NCBI GenBank assembly: GCA_009829735.1
Contig: CM020619.1
Coordinates: forward strand, 32,590,283 to 32,654,282
Length of the DNA stretch: 64,000 nucleotides
Source of the DNA: Pyropia yezoensis
Taxonomy: Eukaryota; Rhodophyta; Bangiophyceae; Bangiales; Bangiaceae
Direction of reading: 5' to 3'
The notes under the pieces are model-generated. The model searched no databases and was not told where the DNA came from. It saw nothing but the letters and a program-made list of their open reading frames with translations. How positions within the stretch are numbered: the first letter of the stretch is position 1; every line of letters starts with the position of its first letter. The translations under genes and the position numbers were made by a program. Positions 1 to 8,842 of the stretch are shown in pieces.

Positions 1-2520
1 AAGCATCTCCGGGAGACCCTCCGGGGGGGCCTCGACCGGGTGCATCGCGGAAGCCGGGGGAACTCGATCTGTCCCCGCCGTGGCGACCGATGCCGGCACC
101 GACACCCGAGGAACCGGAGGCAGGAGAGGGGCGCGACTACCCGAGTTCTCCTCCGCAACACTCGCCGCCGGAACCACGGGCCCAGCCTGGATCTCGGAAC
201 TGGACATACCGTCCAGACTCCGGGGGAACGAGAGGGCCAAGGTGAAGGAGCGAAGGGGGGGGGCAGAACCGGAGCAGGTGATCGTAACCGGGGTGAAGAC
301 GCTCGACCTCGGCACCGGTGTGGACGTGCTCGAGGCTGTGCACGGTGGCACCTGGTTCGGCCCGAGGACGTGCCGGGCTAGGGAGGGAGCTATGTAGCAT
401 CCCTGGCCCCGACTTGGCGCCGACCCGGGACTGTAACCAGAGGGCACCAGGTGCCAGAACACGCCCGCCGTGTGGCGATGGTTGGCGGCCGTGGCCCGTG
501 CCCGGCACTGGGATGCGGTGGACTACGCTATCCACACGCGAGAGAGGGATTTCTGATGTGTTTTTGCATATTTGTGAGGGACTTGATTTGAGAGAATTTG
601 AGTGTGAGATTAGTGAGTGGGAATAGAATTAGTAGTGATAGTGGCCCCCGACCTGACGAGGTTAGACTCGGGTCGGGGCCACTCGGGGTTATGGGGGGGC
701 TACCTGGCCAACGTGCCGGGGTTCCCCCAGATGCACGTTAAGAGGGACAGCGAGGCGCCCTCGGCCCGCGCCCTCAGGAAAAAGACAACTGCGCGTTTGC
801 TTTCCTCTTCCCCGTGTGCACTACCGTGCGTATCTGTTTGCTCTGCGAGCAGGCACGTGAGGCAACAGGCATACCATTCTCGTAGTTCCCCTTTCTGCGT
901 TACCTGTCCCTTTCCCCCGAGGGATATTGACACGTGTCTGAGAGGATCGAGTTTTATACCACACGGAGCCGGTCCGTCACCCCAGCCGAATCGATGGCGG
1001 CGGTGGCGGCGGCGGCGAGGGAGGCACGTGGCGGTGGCAGCCCGCCACCGACGCCACGCCGTCAGAGTTAGAGGGGGGGAGCGAGGCGGACGCGCGCGGC
1101 AGCGGTGACGATCCGCCGAGTGACACGGACACAGACGTGCGACGGCGGCGGCCATGGCGGTCATTGCCGCACGTACTGACACGTCGTCTGCTCTCTTCTT
1201 TTTCTGTTCCATGTGTTTGTTTATGATCGGTCGGCTGACGTTTTTCTTCGCACGCGCATCCAGAGACCCCTGTGAGGCTTGTGCATGCTTGGTCATTTAA
1301 TGACGGGGGCGCAGCGCACATGGACCACGGCTGTGCTGGGCTGAGATGGCATCCAGATGGACGATAATGCGTTCTGATTTGATTTACCTTGGCCGATACG
1401 CGCACGTCAATTCCCCCCGCCCGTCTCGCCCGGAGCCCCAGCACCGCAGGCCAGCAATGGCCACGGCAGCGTGACCCGACACGACAGTGACCCGTGTCTG
1501 AGACGCCGTGTCTGTCCGGCCGACACGGTCGCAACACGCAGCTGGCTAATGTTCGTTAGGCGCACGAGTGGCCCGCCTGAATGTCGACTCAAGACGGGCT
1601 GCGTAACACTCACGCAAGCGACAACAAGTGGCGGTAAGTTCTTTCAAGTCAAGATAACCGGAAGATGGCTGAACAAGATTTGGCGAGCCATTGAGGCTTG
1701 ATTTAAGTGGTAAAGAAATGAGTATAATTCAAACAAATTATATTTCCCGTCGCCTGTGCCGGTTAAAACCGGTGACATGTGTTCGTATCTTTTCTATATA
1801 TCTGGACCAGCATCTTACAGCATCTGCTGGAAACGCATGTAGAGCTCAAAAAAATGGGACGGTCTGGAAGATGCAGCCTAGGTCATGTCAGATGGCGCTA
1901 AGATGGGGTGGGCACGGAGGCCGACGATGAGGCGATTCGCTCCAGAGTCACACCAGCTAAGCACGTCAGCCACCCCCTGTGGTGGTACTCCCCCCCACGC
2001 TCCGGGGGCTGCGTGTGCCCACGCACCTGCAGTACCAACACCCACCCACCGCACTTTTGCCCCCCGCCCCGGCACCCGCTCACTGGCCGCATTCGCGGCC
2101 ATTGCTCTTCGGGCATGTGCTCCATCAAAGCAGGGTCACAGTGTCAGTCCCACAACCCCCTCCAGTAGGCGCGCAGTAGGCGCGGTGCCCCGGTACGTCT
2201 GCCTCCGTGTCACATCCTACCGTCATCGAAGTGAAGGGAAGTTTTACGTCACCATGTGATGCCCACAAGCCGAGCACACCACCCACTCGCGCTCACGGGC
2301 TCGCCACTCTCCTCACCACCCCCTTCAATCACAAGTCCCCATGGCCCGCAGTTCAAGAGCACCCAAGCGCCTCTCCCCCAACATGCAGAGCACGTACTCA
2401 AGCTCCCCGCAACAAGCAACCCCAACAGCTGCCCCACCTACACAGCAACAACAACGCGACTCAGACGGAGATCAAAAGAACGCATCGCCTGTCGTCCAGC
2501 CCGCCGCGCCCAGGTCGCCC
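1..2520. other. Left flank, no convincing gene
   Basis: Short frames exist on both strands but none has a recognisable domain or steady codon bias. The first 400 bases are GC-rich and could be the tail of something coding. Bases 1640-1860 are relatively AT-rich. From about 1880 to 2520 the DNA is C-rich with CA/CCA simple sequence. No tRNA or rRNA was recognised. Confidence 0.5.
641..682. repeat. Small inverted repeat (hairpin)
   Basis: The arm GTGGCCCC(C)GACC at 641-654 is repeated in inverted form as GGTCGGGGCCAC at about 671-682, with a short loop. It follows an AT-rich stretch at 555-640. It could be a hairpin in RNA or a relic end of a small element. No other feature supports either reading. 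Confidence 0.45.
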
Positions 2521-2528
2521 GCTTTAAT

Positions 2529-2554
2529 CCAGGCACTCAAGGGTCGCGTCTGCC
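2529..2554. repeat. Split direct repeat B2 (outer end)
   Basis: A 26-bp unit beginning CCAGGCACTCAAGGG is identical to the unit at 2921-2946. In the element's own orientation this is its outer 3' end. It is separated from A2 by about 186 bp of unique sequence. Confidence 0.8.
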
Positions 2555-2740
2555 GTATGACTCAGTTTTAGTGACCAAGATGTCTGAGGCTGGACATCCC
2601 GGCCGTAAAGGGGCTCCGAATCTCGCAGCCCCTGTTGGTCGGGGCGACGGGGAAGATGTGTCCCCGCCGCCAAGGGTGTAAAATGTGCATAGCGCTTGAG
2701 TGTACGTATGCGGGGCTGCAAGCCAGATCCGTGGGTGGGC

Positions 2741-2918
2741 GCGAGGGTGAAAGAATGTGCCGGCCGTCGGCGGCCGGCGCACCCCTCGGCCGCCGCGGAA
2801 GACCTTATATCCCCCGGCGGCCAACTCGGGCCCGCCGACTGACGGTCGGGCCCGTCACAATAAAAACTCCCCAAGCTGCCAGTAGGAAAGCGCTACAACA
2901 ACACAACTAGACACATTA
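2741..2918. repeat. Split direct repeat A2 (internal)
   Basis: About 170 bp closely match 7926-8095, including the GC-rich palindromic block CGGCCGTCGGCGGCCGG and the stretch CAATAAAAACTCCCCAAGC. The match continues into TAGACACATT, which at the other end lies beyond the MITE (8728-8737). The repeat abuts B1 almost directly. Confidence 0.85.
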
Positions 2919-2920
2919 CT

Positions 2921-2946
2921 CCAGGCACTCAAGGGTCGCGTCTGCC
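2921..2946. repeat. Split direct repeat B1 (internal)
   Basis: A 26-bp exact copy of B2, lying between the coding region and A2. The contiguous B1-A2 arrangement is what separates split-direct-repeat elements from DIRS elements with inverted termini. Confidence 0.8.
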
Positions 2947-3105
2947 ATGAGATGGAGATGACCCGGCCGTGGTGTGTCCGCGGGTGGGTACGGCAGAGGA
3001 ATGAGTAAGCGAGAGACAGAAGTAGAGAGAGAAAAGGCCAGTAAAAAACCCCTGCCCGGCAGCAGGGGAAAAAGGCACACAAGCAAGAAGGTACAAGACG
3101 CAAGG

Positions 3106-4200
3106 TCAGAACCTAATGGGGACAGGATAGTCACGGCACCAGCGGTCCGCAACAAGCAAGGCCTCGACGGAGGGCGTGGCCAGAGCGTCCACGTAATGCG
3201 CGTTCGCTGTGGTCGGGTTATTGCGAGCGTGCCCCAGTATCCGGGCGATGGCCACCTTGGCCAGTTTGGCCACGTCCATAGCGGTGGCGCCGCCGAACCG
3301 GCAGGAGTAGCTGGTCCAGACAACGCCAGGTGGGGGAGAGATGGACAGCTTGTCGAGCGCCACCCCGAGCCACGCCGCGAGGTCGTTGCACGTTGAGGGC
3401 CTGTCCAGGAATGGGGTAGAGACAATGAGGTGGTCGGGGGGGGGCGCGTCAGCTGACAGCTCCTGCAGCATAAGACGTAGGAGGATGGGGGGTAAGTCAT
3501 GTTCCGAGCGTCGGGATGGTGGGAGGATGTAGGCCAAGCGGCCAGAGTCAGCACGCGCTTGACCAGTCTTGAATCGGCAGACTTGCAGGTCCATCCCACC
3601 GTCGCTGCGTAGGTTGATATTTGCAGCTGGAGCTCAAGGACCTCCGAGGTCCTGCGGGCGACAAGAAAGGCCGTGACGACAGCCGTAAACCGGCGGCGAC
3701 ACTCTGGGTCCACAGCCCGTAACCCCAGCAGGACGATCTGCCAAAGCACAGGCGCAGGCAACGGGCCGCACGCGAATGGCAGCGCGTTGGTGTTCTCAGC
3801 GCGAACTCGAGCGTAGCCCTTGCGGAGACGAGCCAGCAGTGGCGTGACCGCCGGCTTGTCGATCCCAGTGGCAGTGTGCCGTGAATTGATGGGGGTGAGG
3901 TACCCTCGGAATGTGCTTGGCTCAAGGTTGCGTTCGGCGTGGGTGCCGAAGTGGCACGCCACGGCGCCCGGGGAGGCCGGCAAGTGTTGCCAACAATTGT
4001 CCTCGCAGAAGACTGTGAACGCCTCCCACCTGCGGCCATACGCATCCGCTGTGCCGGCTGTGATGTCCGTGCAAAGGATCATCCTCGCGGTGGTGGCGCC
4101 CGCGCTCGTCGCGCCAATGGTGGCCAGGATTCCCACATCCGCCGAAGCGCGCCAGCGCAGACCGTGGTCGGCGTCGTCCAACGTTCGACGTATAATGCGG
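3106..4200 (-). CDS. Tyrosine recombinase region of the DIRS-like element
   Basis: The predicted protein has the phage-integrase-like N-terminal part typical of DIRS recombinases (an RWEAFTVFC region) and, nearer the end, the family's C-terminal block around ILGHARNNPTTANAHYVD, with His and Tyr as expected for a tyrosine recombinase active site. In this family the recombinase replaces the DDE integrase and inserts a circular intermediate. It follows and overlaps the reverse transcriptase region, as is usual for DIRS elements. The region looks broken, so it is recorded as a fossil part. Confidence 0.7.
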
Positions 4201-6265
4201 CCGTTTGCCAACGTGGCGAGAAGCCTTGTCGCATGCCGCGCCCGTGGGTGAACAGGGAGGCGGATGTCGGCAGGATGACCGCCGCTGCGGCGATATTGAG
4301 AATGCGCTGCCACCAGGGCAGGGCGGGCCAGACCGGAAGCACCAAGACCGCTGAAGCGTTCTCGGCGGCAACCTTGGCGATCACCAGAGCGGCTTGGGCG
4401 ATCACCAGAGCGGCTTGGGCGAAGGGGGGTTTGATGTAGTTGTGCTCGCCACCCCCCCACGGCTGGCAAAATGCGACCACTGCGTCCGCTCCCGGGTTGG
4501 CAACCGCGCTGTTGAACCGTTGAAGATGCGTTTTGCGCGACGTCGCGAATCGGTCGACAGAGAACGGTCCCCACCGGGAGTGCAGCACCGAGAAGACCGA
4601 CCGGCGGAGACGCCAGTCCGTTGAGTCCTTGTCGCGCGAGAGGCGGTCGGCCTGCTCGTTGGCTACCGTCGACAGCCAATAATATTCCGCCCTCAGCTGC
4701 CGGCTGTGCAGCACCTTTTGAAGTTCCCGTAAAACGTCCATCAGCCCTGGCAGCCGCGAGCGCGTGGTGTTGAGAACATGCACGGTGACCATGGAGGTGA
4801 TCCGGAAGCGGACAACCCCTGGGCCCCGCACGTTCGGGAAGGACTGCAGCGTGTACAGCATGACCCGTAGCTCTTGGATGTTCATGGGCTCCGCTTGATC
4901 CGCGGGCGCAAAGAAGCCCCGGGCTGGCACAAGGCGGCCAAGTAAGCCGCACCACCCGTACTCGCAGGCGTCCGTGGTCAGCTCGCCTCGAACACGCAGT
5001 TGCCATAGAGCCCTCCCCACGTCTGGGGACGTCGCCAGCCCACTCCACCACTCCAGGTCGTTAAGAGCTCGACCGGATAGCTGTCGCATTCCGCAGCGTG
5101 CTCCGGCCGGGAAGCAGCTGTAGAGGGATTGTAAACGAAAGCGGACGTCCGCCACTGCGGCAGAGGTGGACACTGCCACCCCACAGAAGCGTTGAAGGGC
5201 GTGCAGGGTGACCCACCCGCGGTGCGATGTCGCATGACGGCGCAGCGACACGGCCGACCCGGCGACTCCACGGAGTCGGTTCGGTTGCAGGAGAAGGAGA
5301 CACCTTGTAGTGTCGATCAAGAACCCCAGCAGGCCGAGCGTGCGCGTCCCCACGGCATCCCCTTTTGACTTGTGCATGTCGATACCAAGGGAGCGGAAAA
5401 ATGTGATGGCCGTCAAGCGGCCAGTCGTCGCTTGCGCCTGGGATATTGCGGCCGTTGGATGGGGCACGGCCGCCCGACAGCCAAAATCGTCCATGCATGG
5501 CATGATCTTGAAGCTCCGCGCGAGCAGGTGCGCTACCACGGGGCGTATCAGCTTCGTCCATGCCCGGGGCGCCAGCTTCAGCCCAAACGGCATCGTCACC
5601 GGGAAGTAGACGGTGTCGCCTACGCGGAAGTCCAGCAGAAACGTCTCTTTCGGGGAGAGACCCACGTCGTGGAATGCATCTGCCACGTCCCACGACGTCA
5701 GGTGGTCGCCTGGGCACAGGTCCATGACGAAGTCCGCCATTTGCTCGTACCGGAGCGGGTGATTCTCAATGTACTGGTTCTGGTGCTTGTAGTCAAGGAC
5801 CAGGCGGGGCTTGGTATCGATGTCGACGACGGACGACGCTGACACCCAGCGCGCTCGTCGGGCCTCTACTCCTGTGGCCCGCCGAGCGAAGCCCCGCGAA
5901 CACCAGCGGTCGACCTCGTCTTGCGACCACTCGAGAACGTTGGGTGGCAATGGCAGCCGTGGTGGTCGCGAAGGTGGGGGCTCTGACAGCCACGGAAGGG
6001 TTAAGCCTATTGTAATGAGGCTGGCAACCCACTCGGACGCACCCATGGCGCGCCAGTTGGAGATTGCCGCCCGTACTGCCACGTGAGGGGGCGCCTGACT
6101 CGCAGGAGCCCATGCCTTGCGCGCCAGTCGCTGGGCGGCTGGGAGGGGAGGTGGTAGGGCCTCCATCGGGCTCGAGCCCGTGCCCAATAGAATCGGGCAG
6201 GTCTCGCGGGCCGGCACTATGGACGCGAAGGGGGTCACCGGCCGGCGGCCCCCGTCCACAAACAC
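4079..6265 (-). CDS. Reverse transcriptase-RNase H region of the DIRS-like element
   Basis: The frame has the DIRS/gypsy-like reverse transcriptase blocks: LVLDYKHQNQYI, then the catalytic SWDVADAF block, then MPFGLKLAPRAW, then CMDDF in place of YLDD. An RNase H domain follows, with TTDACEYGWCG, an NIQEL block and ANEQADRLSR. A C-terminal SVDRFATSR region resembles the stretch that follows RNase H in DIRS elements. It lies between the gag-like and recombinase regions and overlaps the latter. This part looks whole. Confidence 0.85.
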   Translation of the reverse strand: MFVDGGRRPVTPFASIVPARETCPILLGTGSSPMEALPPPLPAAQRLARKAWAPASQAPPHVAVRAAISNWRAMGASEWVASLITIGLTLPWLSEPPPSRPPRLPLPPNVLEWSQDEVDRWCSRGFARRATGVEARRARWVSASSVVDIDTKPRLVLDYKHQNQYIENHPLRYEQMADFVMDLCPGDHLTSWDVADAFHDVGLSPKETFLLDFRVGDTVYFPVTMPFGLKLAPRAWTKLIRPVVAHLLARSFKIMPCMDDFGCRAAVPHPTAAISQAQATTGRLTAITFFRSLGIDMHKSKGDAVGTRTLGLLGFLIDTTRCLLLLQPNRLRGVAGSAVSLRRHATSHRGWVTLHALQRFCGVAVSTSAAVADVRFRLQSLYSCFPAGARCGMRQLSGRALNDLEWWSGLATSPDVGRALWQLRVRGELTTDACEYGWCGLLGRLVPARGFFAPADQAEPMNIQELRVMLYTLQSFPNVRGPGVVRFRITSMVTVHVLNTTRSRLPGLMDVLRELQKVLHSRQLRAEYYWLSTVANEQADRLSRDKDSTDWRLRRSVFSVLHSRWGPFSVDRFATSRKTHLQRFNSAVANPGADAVVAFCQPWGGGEHNYIKPPFAQAALVIAQAALVIAKVAAENASAVLVLPVWPALPWWQRILNIAAAAVILPTSASLFTHGRGMRQGFSPRWQTAALYVERWTTPTTVCAGALRRMWESWPPLARRARAPPPRG

Positions 6266-6370
6266 GGGAAGGGCTAAGCGGTCGGGGTCCCACCGGTGAC
6301 AGGTGCGCCGCCCGTCTTGCCGTCACCTCCCCGGCAGTTGGCTGTCCCGAATTTGCCGCCAGTTTGGCCG

Positions 6371-7087
6371 TTACCGCCGTCCTTCGGGTTTTTTTGGGAA
6401 AGTTCCGTCTCGGCCGCCATCTCCGCCGCTGCCGCTGCCACCACCGACGCCGCCACCGCCTGCGTCGCCCCCGCCGCGGCCGCCGCCTCCACCCTTCGAG
6501 CCACCGCCTCCGCCGCCGCCTCGGCCTCCGCCGCTACGGTGGGCAGTGTCGCCACGCGTCGCCGCTTGAGGGGCGGCATCGGCTCGTGAGCGGGCGAGGG
6601 ACCCTCCGCGGTCTCTGGCAACGTGCGCCGCCCGGTCTCGCGTAGCAGCCCTGTGACGGTCACGGCTGGCGACGTTTGTGAAGTGGGCCTCGGTGTGACC
6701 GAGGATGGCGTCGTGGAGGGCGGCCGCCCAACCGGGGTCAGTTCGCCACATGAGGAGGACTTCGTAGAGTGTGGCGAGGAGTGTGTAGATCTGGAAGATG
6801 TGCGTCCGGGTGGTGGAGTGGACGTCGGATGACTCGTGGAGGGTGGGGGTTAAGGCGCGATTGCCGTCTTCCCAATCGGCAAGGGAGTTATTGATGTGCT
6901 GCAGCCAGGTGCAGACCATACAAAGGATTTCTGCCTCGATGGAGTTGCGCGAGCCGTTTGAGAACTCGGCTGCAAAAGCTGTGTCGCCCGTGGGGCGGAA
7001 AGGCGCGGGGAAGGTGCCCGGGCCGCTGAGGCGGGGCGGCCGCTCAAAGCCCTGGATGCGGGGGCCGCTGTTGTAGACGAAGTCCAC
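6371..7087 (-). CDS. Gag-like region of the DIRS-like element
   Basis: This frame sits just upstream of the reverse transcriptase, where DIRS elements carry their gag-like gene. The N-terminal two thirds has ordinary composition with helical segments (for example FQIYTLLATLYEVLLMW). The C-terminal third is Arg/Ala then Gly-rich, a common feature of nucleic-acid-binding tails. No zinc knuckle is visible. Assignment rests on position and composition, not on a diagnostic motif. Upstream DNA to 7925 is low-complexity leader. Confidence 0.5.
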   Translation of the reverse strand: MDFVYNSGPRIQGFERPPRLSGPGTFPAPFRPTGDTAFAAEFSNGSRNSIEAEILCMVCTWLQHINNSLADWEDGNRALTPTLHESSDVHSTTRTHIFQIYTLLATLYEVLLMWRTDPGWAAALHDAILGHTEAHFTNVASRDRHRAATRDRAAHVARDRGGSLARSRADAAPQAATRGDTAHRSGGGRGGGGGGGSKGGGGGRGGGDAGGGGVGGGSGSGGDGGRDGTFPKKPEGRR

Positions 7088-7925
7088 CGCTGCGGCGTCG
7101 AAGGCGTTGGCAATCCTTGTGTTGGCTCTTGAAAAGTTGGAGTCGTCACAGTCGTCAGGTAAGTCTACAAAAGCCCCGCCCCCACCTCATGCGGGGAAGG
7201 GACTTTTGACGGGGAGGGGGGGCTGGCCAAAACCTGCGGCAGCTCGGCCGCCAAACGCGCCGCCGCCGCCAGTCCAGAGATCGTCGGGGGCGCGCCAGCC
7301 TCCCGTCGTCGCCGGGACGCCGCCCGGCTGCGCGTCCTCGCCATGCTGGGCGGGGATGCCCCAGTCCAAGGCTTCTCCTTGGTCGCCTTCAAGGGCTAGG
7401 GAATCCTCGAGTGGCGCCGCAGCGTCTTGCGTCGCCGGAGGCGGAGGGAGTGGGGGGAGGGGCGGGGGGGGAGGGGGGGGGCAGGCGGATGCACCACCCG
7501 GTCCGCGGCCTCCCGCCGGGCAGATGCAGCCACCCGGCGCGCCTCTCGTCGGGCAGAGATCGCTTCGCCAGAGCAGAGCAGGTCGCCGCGGGCGCGACGA
7601 CCGATCTGCCGAGCGGTGCGGACTTGTGCCGGAGAGGCGGAGAAGGTAGAGCGAGAGCCCGATCCTCGACCCTCGCCCGCAATACGAGCCCCCGAAGGGA
7701 GCCGGCCGCTGGGGGAAGGAGGGGAGTCGGAGTCTGACACTGGCATGGCGAGGCCCCGTGCAGGGGCCCTTGGTGGGCGTAGAGCCCGTACCCCGGGTTG
7801 GTCAGCGACCGCCGGGTGTAGTAGAGAGTCACGTCGCCTTGGCGACGGGCCCAGCACCCCGAGCGGGCCCACTCCAGCGGCACGCCGACCAAGTCGCGCG
7901 GGCCAGATGGCGTGGAGGGGGAACC

Positions 7926-8737
7926 GCGAGGGTGAAGGAACGTGCCGGCCGTCGGCGGCCGGCGCACCCCTCGCCCGCCGGTGGAGATCTTATGTCCCCC
8001 CGGCGGCCAACTCGGGCCCGCCGACTGACGGTCGGGCCCGTCACAATAAAAACTCCCCAAGCTGCCAGTGGGTAACCGCTACAACGACACAACTATGGCC
8101 GATTTCCAAAGAATGATCAGTTCCGTAAGGGGGTTCACAGCAGGATCTCCCAGAACAGTCGCCAAGTGCGCACGCTTTCTGGGCCACAAGAATTCTCCGG
8201 CGGTGCCCGCGGCCTTGGCCGAACCACATCCAACACCGCAAATTCGTGTCGCATCCGTGTGATGCCTTGATGTGAGACCGGCCGAAAAATCTCCCGTCTG
8301 CACAGACCAGCCCAGTCTTGCAGAGGACTGCTGTCAGGGGCTCACAGCATCGGTCCGAGGCCAGGTGCCGCGAAATGGGGCCGATTCTTGGGCGCTGATT
8401 GGCCAGTACAAAGTAGCCTGCAGTTGCACGGACGGGTTCGCAGCAGGTAGGGGCTGTTGTGACGTGCTCACAGGAGGCCACCACAGAGTACTGTGCCAGT
8501 TAATTTCCCGTTGTGGCGGGGATCCGTCACTCGAGCACAGCCCTGGAAAGTCGATCGGACAGGGGTCAGACGAGGAGCGCCGAATCGGATGAGACGTACG
8601 CGATACCTGCTGCCGCGATTTAGCGGCAGCCAATGGGATGGGGGGAAACATCGGTACTTCGGTGGAATGCTGCTGTGACCTTCTGTGAACCCCCTTATGA
8701 ATCTCATCATTCTTCAGAAATCGGCCATAGACACATT
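7926..8737. repeat. Split direct repeat A1 (outer end, interrupted by MITE)
   Basis: Bases 7926-8095 match A2. The last ten bases of the shared sequence (TAGACACATT) appear at 8728-8737, after a MITE at 8096-8727. Removing the MITE and one TA restores the A2 sequence. Confidence 0.8.
8096..8727. mobile_element. 632-bp MITE with TA target duplication
   Basis: The first 50 bases (starting TGGCCGATTTC) and the last 50 bases are inverted copies with a few mismatches. Both contain AAGAATGAT and AGGGGGTTCACAG. TA flanks both sides (8094-8095, 8728-8729). It has no transposase gene. The empty site is visible because the same retroelement repeat at 2741-2918 lacks the insertion. TA duplication points to mobilisation by a Tc1/mariner-type transposase, but its ends differ from the Tc1-like element at 25469. 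Confidence 0.85.
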
Positions 8738-8740
8738 GCC

Positions 8741-8842
8741 GCTCGCCCACGTCGCGCCACTCGCCCGCCTTCTGCCTCTCACCCACCTTGTTCCGCTCGT
8801 TCGCCTTGTACCGCTCACCCGCCTTGACCCGCTCCCCCGCCT
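8741..8842. repeat. Degenerate 15-bp minisatellite
   Basis: About six imperfect copies of a 15-bp unit (CCGCTCACCCGCCTT and variants) lie immediately outside the retroelement end. On the minus strand the unit would encode a KAGER-like pentapeptide repeat, but no gene context supports translation. Confidence 0.6.

Larger units (their letters stand above)
2525..8737 (-). mobile_element. DIRS-like (tyrosine-recombinase) retroelement with split direct repeats
   Basis: This is a fossil retroelement on the minus strand, with a gag-like region, reverse transcriptase plus RNase H, and a tyrosine recombinase. These parts define the DIRS order. Its ends follow the split-direct-repeat plan known from PAT/Ngaro elements: A1 (7926-8737) - genes - B1 (2921-2946) joined to A2 (2741-2918) - B2 (2529-2554). 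Joining B2 to A1 would recreate the B1-A2 junction, as expected for a circular intermediate. A 632-bp MITE sits inside A1. The repeats differ by several substitutions, so the copy is not brand new. The layout is complete but the coding part looks broken in about one or two places. Confidence 0.85.
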
